The notes below the pieces were generated by a model. It made no database searches and was not told the origin of the DNA. It saw nothing but the letters and a program-made list of their open reading frames with translations. Source: Streptomyces roseifaciens (GTDB taxonomy: Bacteria; Actinomycetota; Actinomycetes; Streptomycetales; Streptomycetaceae). Taken from it: a stretch of DNA of 64,000 nt. The stretch lies in assembly GCF_001445655.1 (NCBI RefSeq), contig NZ_LNBE01000003.1:2214530-2278529 (forward strand). The letters are read 5' to 3'. Shown piece after piece: positions 18,470 to 26,909 of this stretch (positions are counted from its first letter, which is position 1; every line of letters starts with the position of its first letter). The position numbers and the translations under genes were made by a program.

Positions 18470-19692
18470 CGCCGCACCTCACCGCGGTCGAGCTCGGCGA
18501 GCACTTCCTCCGTGTGCTGGCCGGGAAGCGGCGCGTGCCGGCGCACCGAGGCCGGCGTGGCGGAGAACGCCAGCGGTATGCCGACCACCCGGTACGCGCC
18601 CTCGCTGGGGTGCTCGGCGACGTCCAGCAGGTGCCCCTCGCGGACGTACGGGTCCTCGGCGGCCTCGTCGAGCCGCAGCACGGGGCCGACGGGGATGCTG
18701 TGCTTGGTGCAGACCTCCGTCCACTCCTCCGTGGTCAGCCGCGGCGTCACCGTCTCCAGCAGCTCGGCGAGGGCCTCTCCGTCCCGCGTCGAGTCGATGA
18801 ACTCGCCGTTCACACGCGGATCGTCGGCCAGGTCGGGACGGCCCGCGGCGGCGAACAGGTCGCGGAAGTTCTGCGGGCTGTACGGGATGACCATGGCCAG
18901 GCCGTCCTTGGTCGGGCGGGCCCGGTGCCCCTTGTTCATGGACAGCGGGAAACCGGTGGGTCCCATCGGCGGCTCGAAGGTGCGGCCCTGCAGGTGTTCC
19001 ACCAGGTTGAACGCTAGCAGCGTGTCCACCATGGGCACCTCCACCCGCTGCCCCCGGCCGGTGGCCCGCTGGTGGACGAGGGCGGCCAGCGCCGCGTAGA
19101 CGATCGTCAGCGCGGCGACCTTGTCGGCGATGATGCTCGGCAGCACCACCGGCGCCCCGACGTCACCCGCGCGCTGCGCCAGATCCAGCAGCCCGGAGGC
19201 GGCCTGCACCGTCTCGTCGTACGCGGCCAGCCGGGCCCGGTCGGAGTCCGGGCGGAACCCCTGGGCGTGGACGTGGACGAGGCGGGGGTGGGCCGCGGCG
19301 AGGCTGTCGTAATCCATGCCGAGGCGGCGCAGGGCGTCGATGCGCATGTTGCTGATCAGGATGTCGGCGGTGCCGATCAGCTCCAGCGCCCTGGCGCGTT
19401 CGCCCTTGTCCTTGAGGTTGAGCGTTACGCTGCGCTTGTTGCGGTTGACGTTGAGGTTCAGCGGTGTCATGCCGGGCGTGCGGTGCAGCGCGCCGACGCG
19501 GACGGTGTCGTTCGGCGATTCGATCTTGATGACGTCGGCGCCGAGGTCGCCGAGGATCTGCGCGGCGTAGGGCCCCATCACGACGGTGGCCATGTCGATG
19601 ACGCGTACTCCGGCGAGCGGGCCGGCAGGCGCGTCTGTTCCTGTCGCGGGTTCTGTGAACTCTTCGGATTCTGCGGATTCTGCGGATTCCAT
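18466..19692 (-). CDS. CaiB/BaiF-family CoA-transferase (class III)
   Basis: First gene of the operon. The roughly 408-residue class III CoA-transferase shows LAGVRVIDMATVVMGPYAAQILGDLGADVIKIE at the start and the RLAAYDETVQAASGLL stretch. In this family an Asp forms the glutamyl/aspartyl-CoA intermediate. It would load CoA from a donor thioester onto an incoming acid. ATG 19692 is five bases from a GGAG; two in-frame GTG codons just upstream are alternatives. The first residues are a Ser/Glu/Ala-rich tail that homologues may lack. The promoter region upstream contains a TTCCC-N7-GGGAA dyad. Confidence 0.88.
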   Translation of the reverse strand: MESAESAESEEFTEPATGTDAPAGPLAGVRVIDMATVVMGPYAAQILGDLGADVIKIESPNDTVRVGALHRTPGMTPLNLNVNRNKRSVTLNLKDKGERARALELIGTADILISNMRIDALRRLGMDYDSLAAAHPRLVHVHAQGFRPDSDRARLAAYDETVQAASGLLDLAQRAGDVGAPVVLPSIIADKVAALTIVYAALAALVHQRATGRGQRVEVPMVDTLLAFNLVEHLQGRTFEPPMGPTGFPLSMNKGHRARPTKDGLAMVIPYSPQNFRDLFAAAGRPDLADDPRVNGEFIDSTRDGEALAELLETVTPRLTTEEWTEVCTKHSIPVGPVLRLDEAAEDPYVREGHLLDVAEHPSEGAYRVVGIPLAFSATPASVRRHAPLPGQHTEEVLAELDRGEVRR

Positions 19693-19748
19693 CACCACTC
19701 CATTACGGGAAACGGGACGGGGAAGGTGAATCTCTCACCCTCTTCGGG

Positions 19749-19773
19749 GCGTTCCCGCGTCCTGGGAAAACGC
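19749..19773. promoter_or_regulatory. Inverted repeat upstream of the acyl-CoA operon, candidate LysR operator
   Basis: GCGTTCCC, a 7-base spacer, then GGGAAAACGC forms an imperfect dyad with a TTCCC-N7-GGGAA core, about 60 bases ahead of the CoA-transferase start. It lies between that operon and the LysR gene, where a LysR-type activator would be expected to bind. Confidence 0.45.
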
Positions 19774-19824
19774 TAGTCCGGTGATGTCTCGGAACCCAAG
19801 CAATCGGTGACACCAAAGCGCGAA

Positions 19825-19855
19825 AAACGGCGTGACCGCAGCGGTCACGCCGTTT
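19825..19855 (-). terminator. Strong hairpin terminator after the LysR gene
   Basis: A perfect 13-bp stem (AAACGGCGTGACC and its complement) with a GCAGC loop lies just past the LysR stop codon. On the minus strand it would separate LysR transcription from the acyl-CoA operon, implying that the operon has its own promoter at 19693-19820. Confidence 0.85.
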
Positions 19856-19869
19856 CCTGGACGAGGCTT

Positions 19870-20769
19870 TCAGGAGGCCCCGGTGAACACGACCCCGGCC
19901 TCCGTCACCAGTTCGTGCAGGTCGCCGTCCGGCTCCGCCCGGTCCCGGCGCCAGATCAGCCCCGTCGCGAGGGCGGGGGAGAAGTCCCGGAAAGGCAGGA
20001 CGATGCTCGCCCCGTTTTCGCTGTCGCCGCTCTTCGCGCTGAGCAGGGTGATCCCGAATACCGAGCCGTTCGCCACGATCTCGCGGACGCTCGCATAATC
20101 CCCGATATTGAGAGTGATTTCCTTGCGTATTCCTGCGGCTTTCAGGCGCACCCGGAGCTCGTCGAAATACGTCGGGAGCGTCCCGGGAGCCGACGCCACA
20201 TAGGTGTGGTCGGTGAGCTCGCTCAGCGACACCGAGCTCCGCGAGCCGAACTCGGCGGACGGCAGCAGCGCGCCCAGCGGCTCGCGCAGCAGCTCCAGCA
20301 CCTCGATGCCCTCGGCGTGCACCGGCAGGTGCACCAGCGCCATGGCCAGGTCGCCGCGCTGCACCGCGCTCACGAGGTTCGCGCTGTTGCCGGGCCAGCG
20401 CTTGACGTCGAACCCCTCGGTACAGCGCTCCTCGACCAGCTCCAGCCGCTCCCGCAGCCCCGGGTGCAGGGCCGGCACCACCCCCACGTACACCGTCTGC
20501 CGCTCGGGCCCCAGGGTCCGGCGCAGCTGCCAGGGGATGTCGTCGAACCGGCCGAGGACGTCCTTCGCGACGGGCAGCAACGCCGTGCCGGCGCTGGTCA
20601 GGGCCACGTGGTGCGAATCCCGGTCGAACAGCCGCTGGTCGAGCTCGCGCTCCAGGTCCCTTATTCGCTGACTCAACGGCGATGTGGCCATGTGCAGTTG
20701 ACGCGCGGCCTGCGAGAAGCTGAGGTTCTCGGCGACCGCCACGAAGTAGCGCAGATGGAAGATCTCCAT
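19870..20769 (-). CDS. LysR-family transcriptional regulator
   Basis: This 299-residue protein has the LysR N-terminal helix-turn-helix (MEIFHLRYFVAVAENLSFSQAARQLHMATSPLSQRIRDLE) and a periplasmic-binding-like effector domain from about residue 90. It probably controls the adjacent five-gene acyl-CoA operon, which lies downstream on the same strand rather than divergent, separated by a terminator and a dyad. The ligand is likely a pathway acid or CoA ester. ATG 20769 has AGGGTACGG upstream. Confidence 0.92.
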   Translation of the reverse strand: MEIFHLRYFVAVAENLSFSQAARQLHMATSPLSQRIRDLERELDQRLFDRDSHHVALTSAGTALLPVAKDVLGRFDDIPWQLRRTLGPERQTVYVGVVPALHPGLRERLELVEERCTEGFDVKRWPGNSANLVSAVQRGDLAMALVHLPVHAEGIEVLELLREPLGALLPSAEFGSRSSVSLSELTDHTYVASAPGTLPTYFDELRVRLKAAGIRKEITLNIGDYASVREIVANGSVFGITLLSAKSGDSENGASIVLPFRDFSPALATGLIWRRDRAEPDGDLHELVTEAGVVFTGAS

Positions 20770-20813
20770 CGCCGTACCCTAAGACACCGCGAGCACACCG
20801 GGCACAAGCAGCG

Positions 20814-20852
20814 GTTGAGGGCCGCACCCCGTGCCGGGGGGCGGCCCTCAAC
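20814..20852 (-). terminator. Hairpin terminator after the VOC gene
   Basis: A perfect 12-bp stem (GTTGAGGGCCGC and complement) with a 15-base loop that can itself pair partly lies directly after the VOC stop codon. Outer complementarity (AAGCAGC/GCCTGTGCTT) may lengthen it. Confidence 0.8.
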
Positions 20853-20860
20853 GCCTGTGC

Positions 20861-21250
20861 TTACGAGGTCCAGCCGCCGTAGGGCACGGTGATGATTTCC
20901 ATGGCGTGGCCCGCCGGGTCCATGAAGTACACGCCGCGGCCGCCGTCGTTGTGGTTGATCGTGCCGGGCCGTTCCTGGCGCGGGTCGGCGTAGTGTTCTA
21001 TGTCGCGCTGCCTGATCTGCGCGTACGCCGCGTCGAACTCCTCCTCGGAGATCAAGAAAGCGTAGTGCTGGGGAGTGATCCGGTCCGCGGGGATCGTGGC
21101 GAAGTCCAGCGTGACGCCGTTGCTCAGGTCGACCGCGATGAACGGGCCCCACTCTGCGGTGATCTCAAGGCCCAGCAGGTCCGCGAAGAACTCTGCGGAC
21201 TCCCGGTTGTCCCGGGCGTGGACGATCGTGTGGTTCAACTCAACTGTCAA
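20861..21250 (-). CDS. VOC-family (glyoxalase/bleomycin-resistance fold) protein
   Basis: This 129-residue protein starts LTVELNHTIVHARDNRESAEFFADLLGL, the usual VOC opening with a metal-ligand His in NHT. It ends GRGVYFMDPAGHAMEIITVPYG, where the Glu of H-x-x-E-I would complete the metal site. These proteins are dioxygenases, isomerases or antibiotic-binding proteins; the substrate is unknown. TTG 21250 is favoured because GGAGG lies six bases upstream and homology begins there; an in-frame extension to 21310 is not supported. Confidence 0.82.
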   Translation of the reverse strand: MTVELNHTIVHARDNRESAEFFADLLGLEITAEWGPFIAVDLSNGVTLDFATIPADRITPQHYAFLISEEEFDAAYAQIRQRDIEHYADPRQERPGTINHNDGGRGVYFMDPAGHAMEIITVPYGGWTS

Positions 21251-21499
21251 GGAATGCCTCCGAGGGCATCTCCTGACACCTCCATGCCTCACCCAGTCGG
21301 TGACCGGCACGCGATGTCGCCGCAGACCTTAGTTGATGTTGTCCACGTTGTCGAAGTGAGCCGGCGGGAGTTCATGAGGGCTGCGGCTGCGATGCGTTTG
21401 TCCATGGCGGCCAGGATCCGTCGCTGCCGACCGGTGGCCCGCGGTCCGGTAAGGACGGTTGAACACCCCCTGGTGCTGTTGATCCACTTGGTGTGCTCC

Positions 21500-21690
21500 A
21501 CGTGGTCGCGCCCCATCCGCCGGCCGAGCCGAAGGGCCTCGGTCGCGCCGGAAGCCGTGTGCGGGCGTACCAGGAGGGAGGCATCCCCTGCCAACAGGAC
21601 CGGCCCCCGACGTATCTGGGGCAATTCCGGGTCGACGACGGGCTGCACCAGGTCTGTGCCCGCGCGGTGCGAGTGAAACGGCACCGGAGT
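21500..21690 (-). pseudogene. Fragment of an FAD-dependent monooxygenase
   Basis: On the minus strand the frame reads VQPVVDPELPQIRRGPVLLAGDASL then VRPHTASGATEALRLG, the FAD-ribityl-binding GD motif and following helix of salicylate-hydroxylase-like flavoproteins. Neither the Rossmann GxGxxG start nor an intact C-terminus is present in frame. The gap 21251-21834 otherwise contains only out-of-frame traces. Confidence 0.6.
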
Positions 21691-21834
21691 TCCTCCCCAG
21701 CCGCCCCTGCGCGTCCATCAGCATGTAGCCGGAGGGCCGGTGGGGAAAGAGAGGTGGATTCCCGCCGTGGCTGTCTGGCTCTTGGACGCGAGGAACGCGC
21801 GGGCTCAACGGACCCCGGTGTCGCCCGGCGGTGC

Positions 21835-22257
21835 TCAGCGCACGAACTTCCAGGTGATGCCGTTGACCACGCCCCGGTCGAGCGGTGCCAGCTTCTGGAA
21901 GGCCGGTCGGCCGAGGTCGATGTGGGTGCGGTCGCAGGAGAGGCACTTGTCCCTGACCGGCACCCTGATGGTCTTGCCGTTGTAGCTGACCTCGACCGAT
22001 ATGCCCTTGCAGAGAGGGTCGTTGTTGGGATTGGCGGAGGTCCACCACGAGGGCGAGACCGCGACCAGGTCCTGGGAGTTCGCGTCGATGGACGTCCCGC
22101 AGGCGCCGTATCCCTTGTCGGTGTAGTAGGTCATCTTTCCGTTCATCGGCTGGCCGATCGGAACGTCGGCGGCCGCCGGTCCAGTAGCGACGGCAATTCC
22201 GGTGGCCGCGGCGGCCAGGACGACGGCTGCCGAGCGCGCAGCTCTGCTTCCACGCAT
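21835..22257 (-). CDS. Secreted double-psi barrel protein, Streptomyces papain inhibitor (SPI)-like
   Basis: This 140-residue protein has a signal peptide (MRGSRAARS, an Ala/Val core, cleavage after GPAAA). The mature domain of about 110 residues reads NGKMTYYTDKGYGACGTSID, then WWTSANPNNDPLCKGISVEVSYNGKTIRVPVRDKC...THIDL and DRGVVNGITWKFVR. This is the barwin/RlpA-type double-psi beta-barrel of SPI-like 'cysteine/serine endopeptidase inhibitors', with four conserved Cys. It probably inhibits papain-like or other proteases outside the cell. The ATG at 22257 follows GAGGAGAG. Confidence 0.8.
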   Translation of the reverse strand: MRGSRAARSAAVVLAAAATGIAVATGPAAADVPIGQPMNGKMTYYTDKGYGACGTSIDANSQDLVAVSPSWWTSANPNNDPLCKGISVEVSYNGKTIRVPVRDKCLSCDRTHIDLGRPAFQKLAPLDRGVVNGITWKFVR

Positions 22258-22637
22258 GGTCTCTCCTCGTTCAGGGGTAAAGGCGGGCGGGTGTGCTCCA
22301 CGGACTCGTGGAGCGAGCGCCCCGGAAACCGGCATCGCGGAGCCGTCACGGCTCGCCGGTCAGGAAGTCGAAGGACGGCGGCATTTCTTCGGCACGCGTC
22401 CGGCTTTCGATCCATGAGTGCCATGCGGGACGACGCCGACGCAAGTCCCTGCAGCGACAGTTGTCCGGAACCTATTGCCAAATGCACCTGGTTTGGCCGC
22501 CCATGATGCATGTCGTTGACAACGAAGTTGAAGAGTTATTCACTGCGCAAGGGCGACGGCGGCAGCACCTTCCGCTGGCTTCGTCGCGCTTTCGGTAGGC
22601 GAGTGTCACCTCAGCGATCGGACCCATGGGAGCCGCC
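22258..22637. other. Intergenic region between the divergent SPI-like and chitinase genes
   Basis: No gene is seen. Near 22510 is a small dyad, TCGTTGACAACGA, in the AT-richer part facing the chitinase gene; its left arm can act as a -35 TTGAC. It shares the GTTGAC/GTCAAC sense with the dyad at 9663. No classic Streptomyces chitinase 12-bp direct repeat was found. Confidence 0.4.
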
Positions 22638-23531
22638 GTGAGAAGAAACCGCTTCGTCACCTTGCTGCTGGCCGTACTGGCTCTGGTCGGCACGGTCCTC
22701 CTCGTGCCGTCCGGCACGGCGAGTGCCGCCGGCCCGTGCGACAACGCGCCCAACTGGGCGGCCGGCGCCCGGTATCCGGCGGGCACGGTCGTCCGGTACA
22801 CGGACGGCAAGTACTACATCGCCGAACACGAGAATCCCGGCTACGACCCGCTCATCAGCACGTGGTACTGGGACCCGTACACGTGTCAGGGAGGCGGGAA
22901 CCCGGGGACCGGAAATTTCCCCGTGACGGAGACCCAGTTCCAGCAGATGTTCCCGGGCCGGAACCCCTTCTACACGTACAACGGGCTGATCGCGGCGCTG
23001 GCCGCGTACCCGGGATTCGCCGGCACCGGCAGTGACCAGGTCAAGCGGCAGGAGGCCGCGGCCTTCCTGGCCAACGTCGACCACGAGACCGGGGGACTGG
23101 TCCACATCGTGGAGCAGAACACGGCCAACTATCCCCACTACTGCGACCGGAACCAGCCCTACGGCTGCCCGGCCGGCCAGGCCGCCTATTACGGCCGCGG
23201 TCCGCTCCAGCTCAGCTGGAACTCCAACTACAAGGCTGCGGGCGACGCCCTCGGAATCAACCTGCTGAACAACCCGTCGCTCGTCCAGACCGACGCGGCC
23301 GTCTCCTGGAAAGCCGCCCTGTGGTACTGGAACACCCAGCGCGGCCCCGGCACCATGACGCCGCACGACGCGATGGTCAACAGCCGTGGATTCGGGGAGA
23401 CCATCCGCAGCATCAACGGCGCCGTGGAGTGCGACGGCCGCAACCCCGCCCAGGTGCAGAGCCGGGTGAACAGCTACCAGCGATTCGCCCAGATGCTGGG
23501 TGTGGCTCCGGGCGGAAACCTCTACTGCTGA
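22638..23531 (+). CDS. Secreted GH19 chitinase with N-terminal chitin-binding module
   Basis: This 297-residue protein has a signal peptide ending near GTASAAG. A short CBM5/12-like chitin-binding module follows (NWAAGARYPAGTVVRYTDGKYYIAEHENPG, with surface Trp/Tyr). The GH19 catalytic domain carries FLANVDHETGG with Glu150 and VEQN with Glu159; the two acids are nine residues apart as in bacterial GH19 enzymes. YYGRGPLQLSWNSNY forms the substrate cleft. It hydrolyses chitin with inversion. GTG 22638 is preferred, with GGGAG five bases upstream, over ATG 22626. Confidence 0.93.
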   Translation: MRRNRFVTLLLAVLALVGTVLLVPSGTASAAGPCDNAPNWAAGARYPAGTVVRYTDGKYYIAEHENPGYDPLISTWYWDPYTCQGGGNPGTGNFPVTETQFQQMFPGRNPFYTYNGLIAALAAYPGFAGTGSDQVKRQEAAAFLANVDHETGGLVHIVEQNTANYPHYCDRNQPYGCPAGQAAYYGRGPLQLSWNSNYKAAGDALGINLLNNPSLVQTDAAVSWKAALWYWNTQRGPGTMTPHDAMVNSRGFGETIRSINGAVECDGRNPAQVQSRVNSYQRFAQMLGVAPGGNLYC

Positions 23532-23734
23532 GCCCCGGGGAATGCGGCTGACCGGCAGGCTCGCGGTGCATCCCACGCCCCGGAATTCCGCGCGTCACGC
23601 TTCCGGCACCGCCCTTTCGCGAACACCGGTGGAATGCGGAATGCGCCATGGTTCCGCAGGAAGACAACGGGAAATCGCCGAGCCGCCCGGCGGACCACGA
23701 CGGGATGATGAGCGGGAGGCGGCCGGCGGGTCGG

Positions 23735-23756
23735 CCTCGTCGGATCGCCGACGAGG
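23735..23756. terminator. Bidirectional hairpin between convergent genes
   Basis: A perfect 9-bp stem (CCTCGTCGG/CCGACGAGG) with an ATCG loop lies between the chitinase gene and the opposing SARP regulator. A low-complexity C/G run follows it. Confidence 0.65.
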
Positions 23757-23800
23757 TGCCCCCGGCCCCCGGCCCCGGCACCAGCACTTGTGGTTCCCTC

Positions 23801-26797
23801 TCACCGGAGGCCCGTGAGGAGGGCGCGCGTCTGGTCGGCGTCCGCCTGCGCCTGCCGCTGCTCGAACAACCCGAGCGCGGCTTCCAGGCAGGTGCGGGCC
23901 CTGGCGCGCTGGCCGAGGTGGTCCAGGCCGCGGGCGAGGGCCCGCAGCAGGCTCGCCTCGAGCATGTCGCTCGTCCTTCGGGCCACGGGCAGGAAGGTCT
24001 CGGCGACGTCCGCCGCCAGGCGGTGCCGGCCCGCCAGGACGTGGAGGTCGGCGATCAGGGCGCCGGTGGCTGCTTCGAAAGCCGGCACGTTCAGGGAACG
24101 GAACAGCTCCAGCGCCTCCTGGGCGCGCTGCAGCGCCTCGCCCACGTCGTCGCACAGCCGCAGCACGCGGGCCAGGTAGTACAGGCCGATCGCCTTGGAA
24201 ACCGAAGGCTCTCGCCCCACCAGGCGCGCGCCCCGCTCGGCTGCGGTGCGGGCCTCGGCGAGCCGCTCCTGCCGGGCGTAGTTGAACGCCAGTTCGCCCA
24301 GTGCGGTGCCCTCTGCGGTCCCGGCACGCGAGAAGCGGAAGAGCCGTACGGCCGCCTCGCCGTGCTCGACCGCCTCGTCGGTCCGGCCGCCGACGCGCGC
24401 GCCGGCGCACAGGGTGAGGTGGGCCCAGCCGCGCAGCCGCGCGTTGCCCCCGTCGTCCCCGTCGTCGTCGCACAGCGCGATGGAGCGGCGTAGTTCCGAC
24501 TCGGCTTCGGCAAAGGCGTTCGTGTGCCACAGCGCGTTGCCGCACACGTAGCGGGCGAGGGCTTCGGACGTCCGGTCGCCGCGCGCCGCTGCCACCGCGG
24601 CGACGTGCCCGGCCTGGGCGATCACGCCGGTCTGGTGGGCAGTGCCGGGCAGCACGTTGTTCAGCTTGTCCACGAGGTCGGCCGCCTGGGCCAGCGGCAG
24701 GGACTCGTCCGCACAGGCGCGGTCGATCAGCGCCCGCTGGACGGGTATCTCCTCGTGCATCCAGTCGGTCGCCGCCTGTGCGCCGCCGAAGCGGAGGCCG
24801 GCCGCGGTCACCGGCACGTCGATGAGCCGGCGCTCCGTGGGGTCCACGGAGTGCGAGGCCGCATCCGCGGTACGTGCGGTGGCCAGGCAGAAGTCCAGCA
24901 GCCGGGCGAAGGCCCTGGACGTCCCGGCGGGGGAACCGTCACGGGCGTTCCTGGCCCGTGCGAAGACCCGCACCAGGTCGTGGAAGTGGTACCGGCCCAT
25001 CCGCCGGGACTCCACGAGATTGAGGTCGACCAGGGACTCGAGGAGGTCCTCGGTGGTCTGCGGGTCCCGGCCGAGGAGCGCGGCGGCGCAGTGCAGGCCG
25101 AGGTCCGGCGCCTCCACGGCCGACAACAGCCGGAAGGCACGGCCCTGTTCGGGGGACAGCTTGGAGTACGAGAGCTCGAAGGTGGCTTCCACGGCGAGTT
25201 CGCCGGTGGACAGCTCGCTCAGCCTCCGGTGCTCGTCGCCGAGCCGGCGAACCATGCCCGAGAGGGGCGTGCCCGGCTCCGCGGCCAGGCGCGAGGCGAC
25301 GACCCGGATGGCCAGCGGAAGACGGCCGCACGCGGCCACCACGGCCGCGGCCGCCTCGGGCTCGGCCGCGCAGCGGCGCTCGCCCACGATCCGGGCCAGC
25401 AGCTCCAGCGCTTCCCCGGGCGGCATCACGTCGAGCCGCAGGTGCTGCGCCCCGGCCAGCCCGGTCAGCCGGGCGCGGCTGGTCACCAGGACGGCGCTGC
25501 CCCCCGACCCGGGCACCAGCGGCTGTACCTGGTCGTCGGAGGCGGCGTTGTCGAGCAGCACCAGGAACCGGCGCTCCGCCATCAGCGAGCGATAGAGGGC
25601 GAGGCGTTCGTCGCCGTCGGCGGGGATCCCGCCGTCGGCCGTGCCCAGGATGCGCAGGAACGACGCCAGGACCGCTTGCGTGGCCAGGGGCTCGCGGTCG
25701 GCACCGCGCAGATCCGCGTACAGGCACCCGTCCGGAAAGCGTTCGGTGACCTGTCGCGCCGCGTGGACGGCGAGGGCGGTCTTGCCCACGCCCGGAACGC
25801 CGTTGACGGCGGAGACCACGATGGCCCGTGTGCCGGGGTGCGTGAGCATGCCGGTGAGGGTGCCGACCTCCTCGCCCCGCCCGGTGAAGTCGTCGATTCC
25901 GGAGGGCAGCCGGTGGGCCTCCGGGACGCCGTCCGCGGTGAGGGCCGGGTGGGCCGGCCCGCCGGCCCCGGCCATGGGCTCCGCGCGCAGGATCCGCTGG
26001 TGCAGCTCCCGCAGGGCCGAGCACGGCCTGCGCTCGGACGGCGGGAGGTGGGCCAGCCGGTCCTCCAGGAACCGCCGGGTGTCCTCGTAGACGCTCAGCG
26101 CCTCGGCCTGCCGGCCCGCCTGGTAGAGCGCCAGCATCTGGACGCCGCGCAGCCGCTGGCTGGCCGGGTACTCGATGACCAGATCGCCCGCCTCGGCATG
26201 CAGGTCCGGCCGGTCCCCGATCTCCGCATCGAGCTCCAGGCGGGCCTCCAGCAGCGACTGCCGGACGGCGCCGAGACGGTCCCGCTCCGCCCGGGCGTGC
26301 GGGCCGTGCAGACCGGCCAGCGGCTCGGCCGACCACAGATCGAGCGCGCTCGTCAGGGCGTCCCGGGCCTGCTCGGCCGTGCCCCCCGTGGCCCGGATGC
26401 GCCTGGCCTCCGCCTCCGCCTGCTCGAACGCCCAGGTGTCCACGGCGCCGGCCGGCACGCGCAACGCGTAGCCGTCGCCGACGGTCATGAGCAGCGGCGA
26501 ATCGGCGGAGTGCCCCAGCACCCCGCGCAGCCGGTACACGTGGGTGCGGACGGACTGCTTCGGCCTGGACGGCCGGTCCGCCTCGTCCCAGACGCCCTCC
26601 GCGATCAGGGGCAGCGACACCGTCCGCCGCGCGGCGCCGAGCAGGATGGCGAGCACCTCGCGCTGCTGAGGTCTGCCCACGCAGAGTTCCACGCCGTCAC
26701 GCCAGGCCCGGACCGGGCCCAGCAAAGAGAAGCGGAATGCCGGTGCCACTGCCTCGGACGGCCGACGCCCCGCCTGGGAATCCCCGTGCGTCTCCAT
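23801..26797 (-). CDS. AfsR/SARP-family regulator with NB-ARC ATPase and TPR domains
   Basis: This 998-residue regulator has the AfsR architecture. Residues 20-110 form an OmpR-like winged helix (RFSLLGPVRAWRDG..LCVGRPQQREVLAILL), and 110-265 a bacterial transcriptional activation (BTAD) domain. An NB-ARC ATPase follows, with Walker A GVPGVGKT (Lys339) and a Walker B-like FLVLLDNA. The last 350 residues are TPR-like helices. Such proteins activate secondary-metabolite genes in response to phosphorylation or nucleotide state. It is divergent from a second, shorter family member, so the 26798-26909 gap is a shared promoter. The target is not known. Confidence 0.92.
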   Translation of the reverse strand: METHGDSQAGRRPSEAVAPAFRFSLLGPVRAWRDGVELCVGRPQQREVLAILLGAARRTVSLPLIAEGVWDEADRPSRPKQSVRTHVYRLRGVLGHSADSPLLMTVGDGYALRVPAGAVDTWAFEQAEAEARRIRATGGTAEQARDALTSALDLWSAEPLAGLHGPHARAERDRLGAVRQSLLEARLELDAEIGDRPDLHAEAGDLVIEYPASQRLRGVQMLALYQAGRQAEALSVYEDTRRFLEDRLAHLPPSERRPCSALRELHQRILRAEPMAGAGGPAHPALTADGVPEAHRLPSGIDDFTGRGEEVGTLTGMLTHPGTRAIVVSAVNGVPGVGKTALAVHAARQVTERFPDGCLYADLRGADREPLATQAVLASFLRILGTADGGIPADGDERLALYRSLMAERRFLVLLDNAASDDQVQPLVPGSGGSAVLVTSRARLTGLAGAQHLRLDVMPPGEALELLARIVGERRCAAEPEAAAAVVAACGRLPLAIRVVASRLAAEPGTPLSGMVRRLGDEHRRLSELSTGELAVEATFELSYSKLSPEQGRAFRLLSAVEAPDLGLHCAAALLGRDPQTTEDLLESLVDLNLVESRRMGRYHFHDLVRVFARARNARDGSPAGTSRAFARLLDFCLATARTADAASHSVDPTERRLIDVPVTAAGLRFGGAQAATDWMHEEIPVQRALIDRACADESLPLAQAADLVDKLNNVLPGTAHQTGVIAQAGHVAAVAAARGDRTSEALARYVCGNALWHTNAFAEAESELRRSIALCDDDGDDGGNARLRGWAHLTLCAGARVGGRTDEAVEHGEAAVRLFRFSRAGTAEGTALGELAFNYARQERLAEARTAAERGARLVGREPSVSKAIGLYYLARVLRLCDDVGEALQRAQEALELFRSLNVPAFEAATGALIADLHVLAGRHRLAADVAETFLPVARRTSDMLEASLLRALARGLDHLGQRARARTCLEAALGLFEQRQAQADADQTRALLTGLR

Positions 26798-26909
26798 GGC
26801 TTGCTTCCTCTCTCACGGACTAAGTTCCATGGGAAGTGCGAGTGCGTATGTGTGATGGGATGTCGGATATCCAAAATGCCGTGGTGACACGGCCGGCTTG
26901 AGGCGAGAA

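Noticed and set aside
26850..26880. GGATATCC palindrome between the AfsR-type genes
   Set aside because: An isolated 8-bp palindrome is expected by chance; no direct repeats typical of SARP binding were seen.
24524..26887. 787-codon plus-strand open frame
   Set aside because: Shadow of the AfsR-type regulator on the minus strand.
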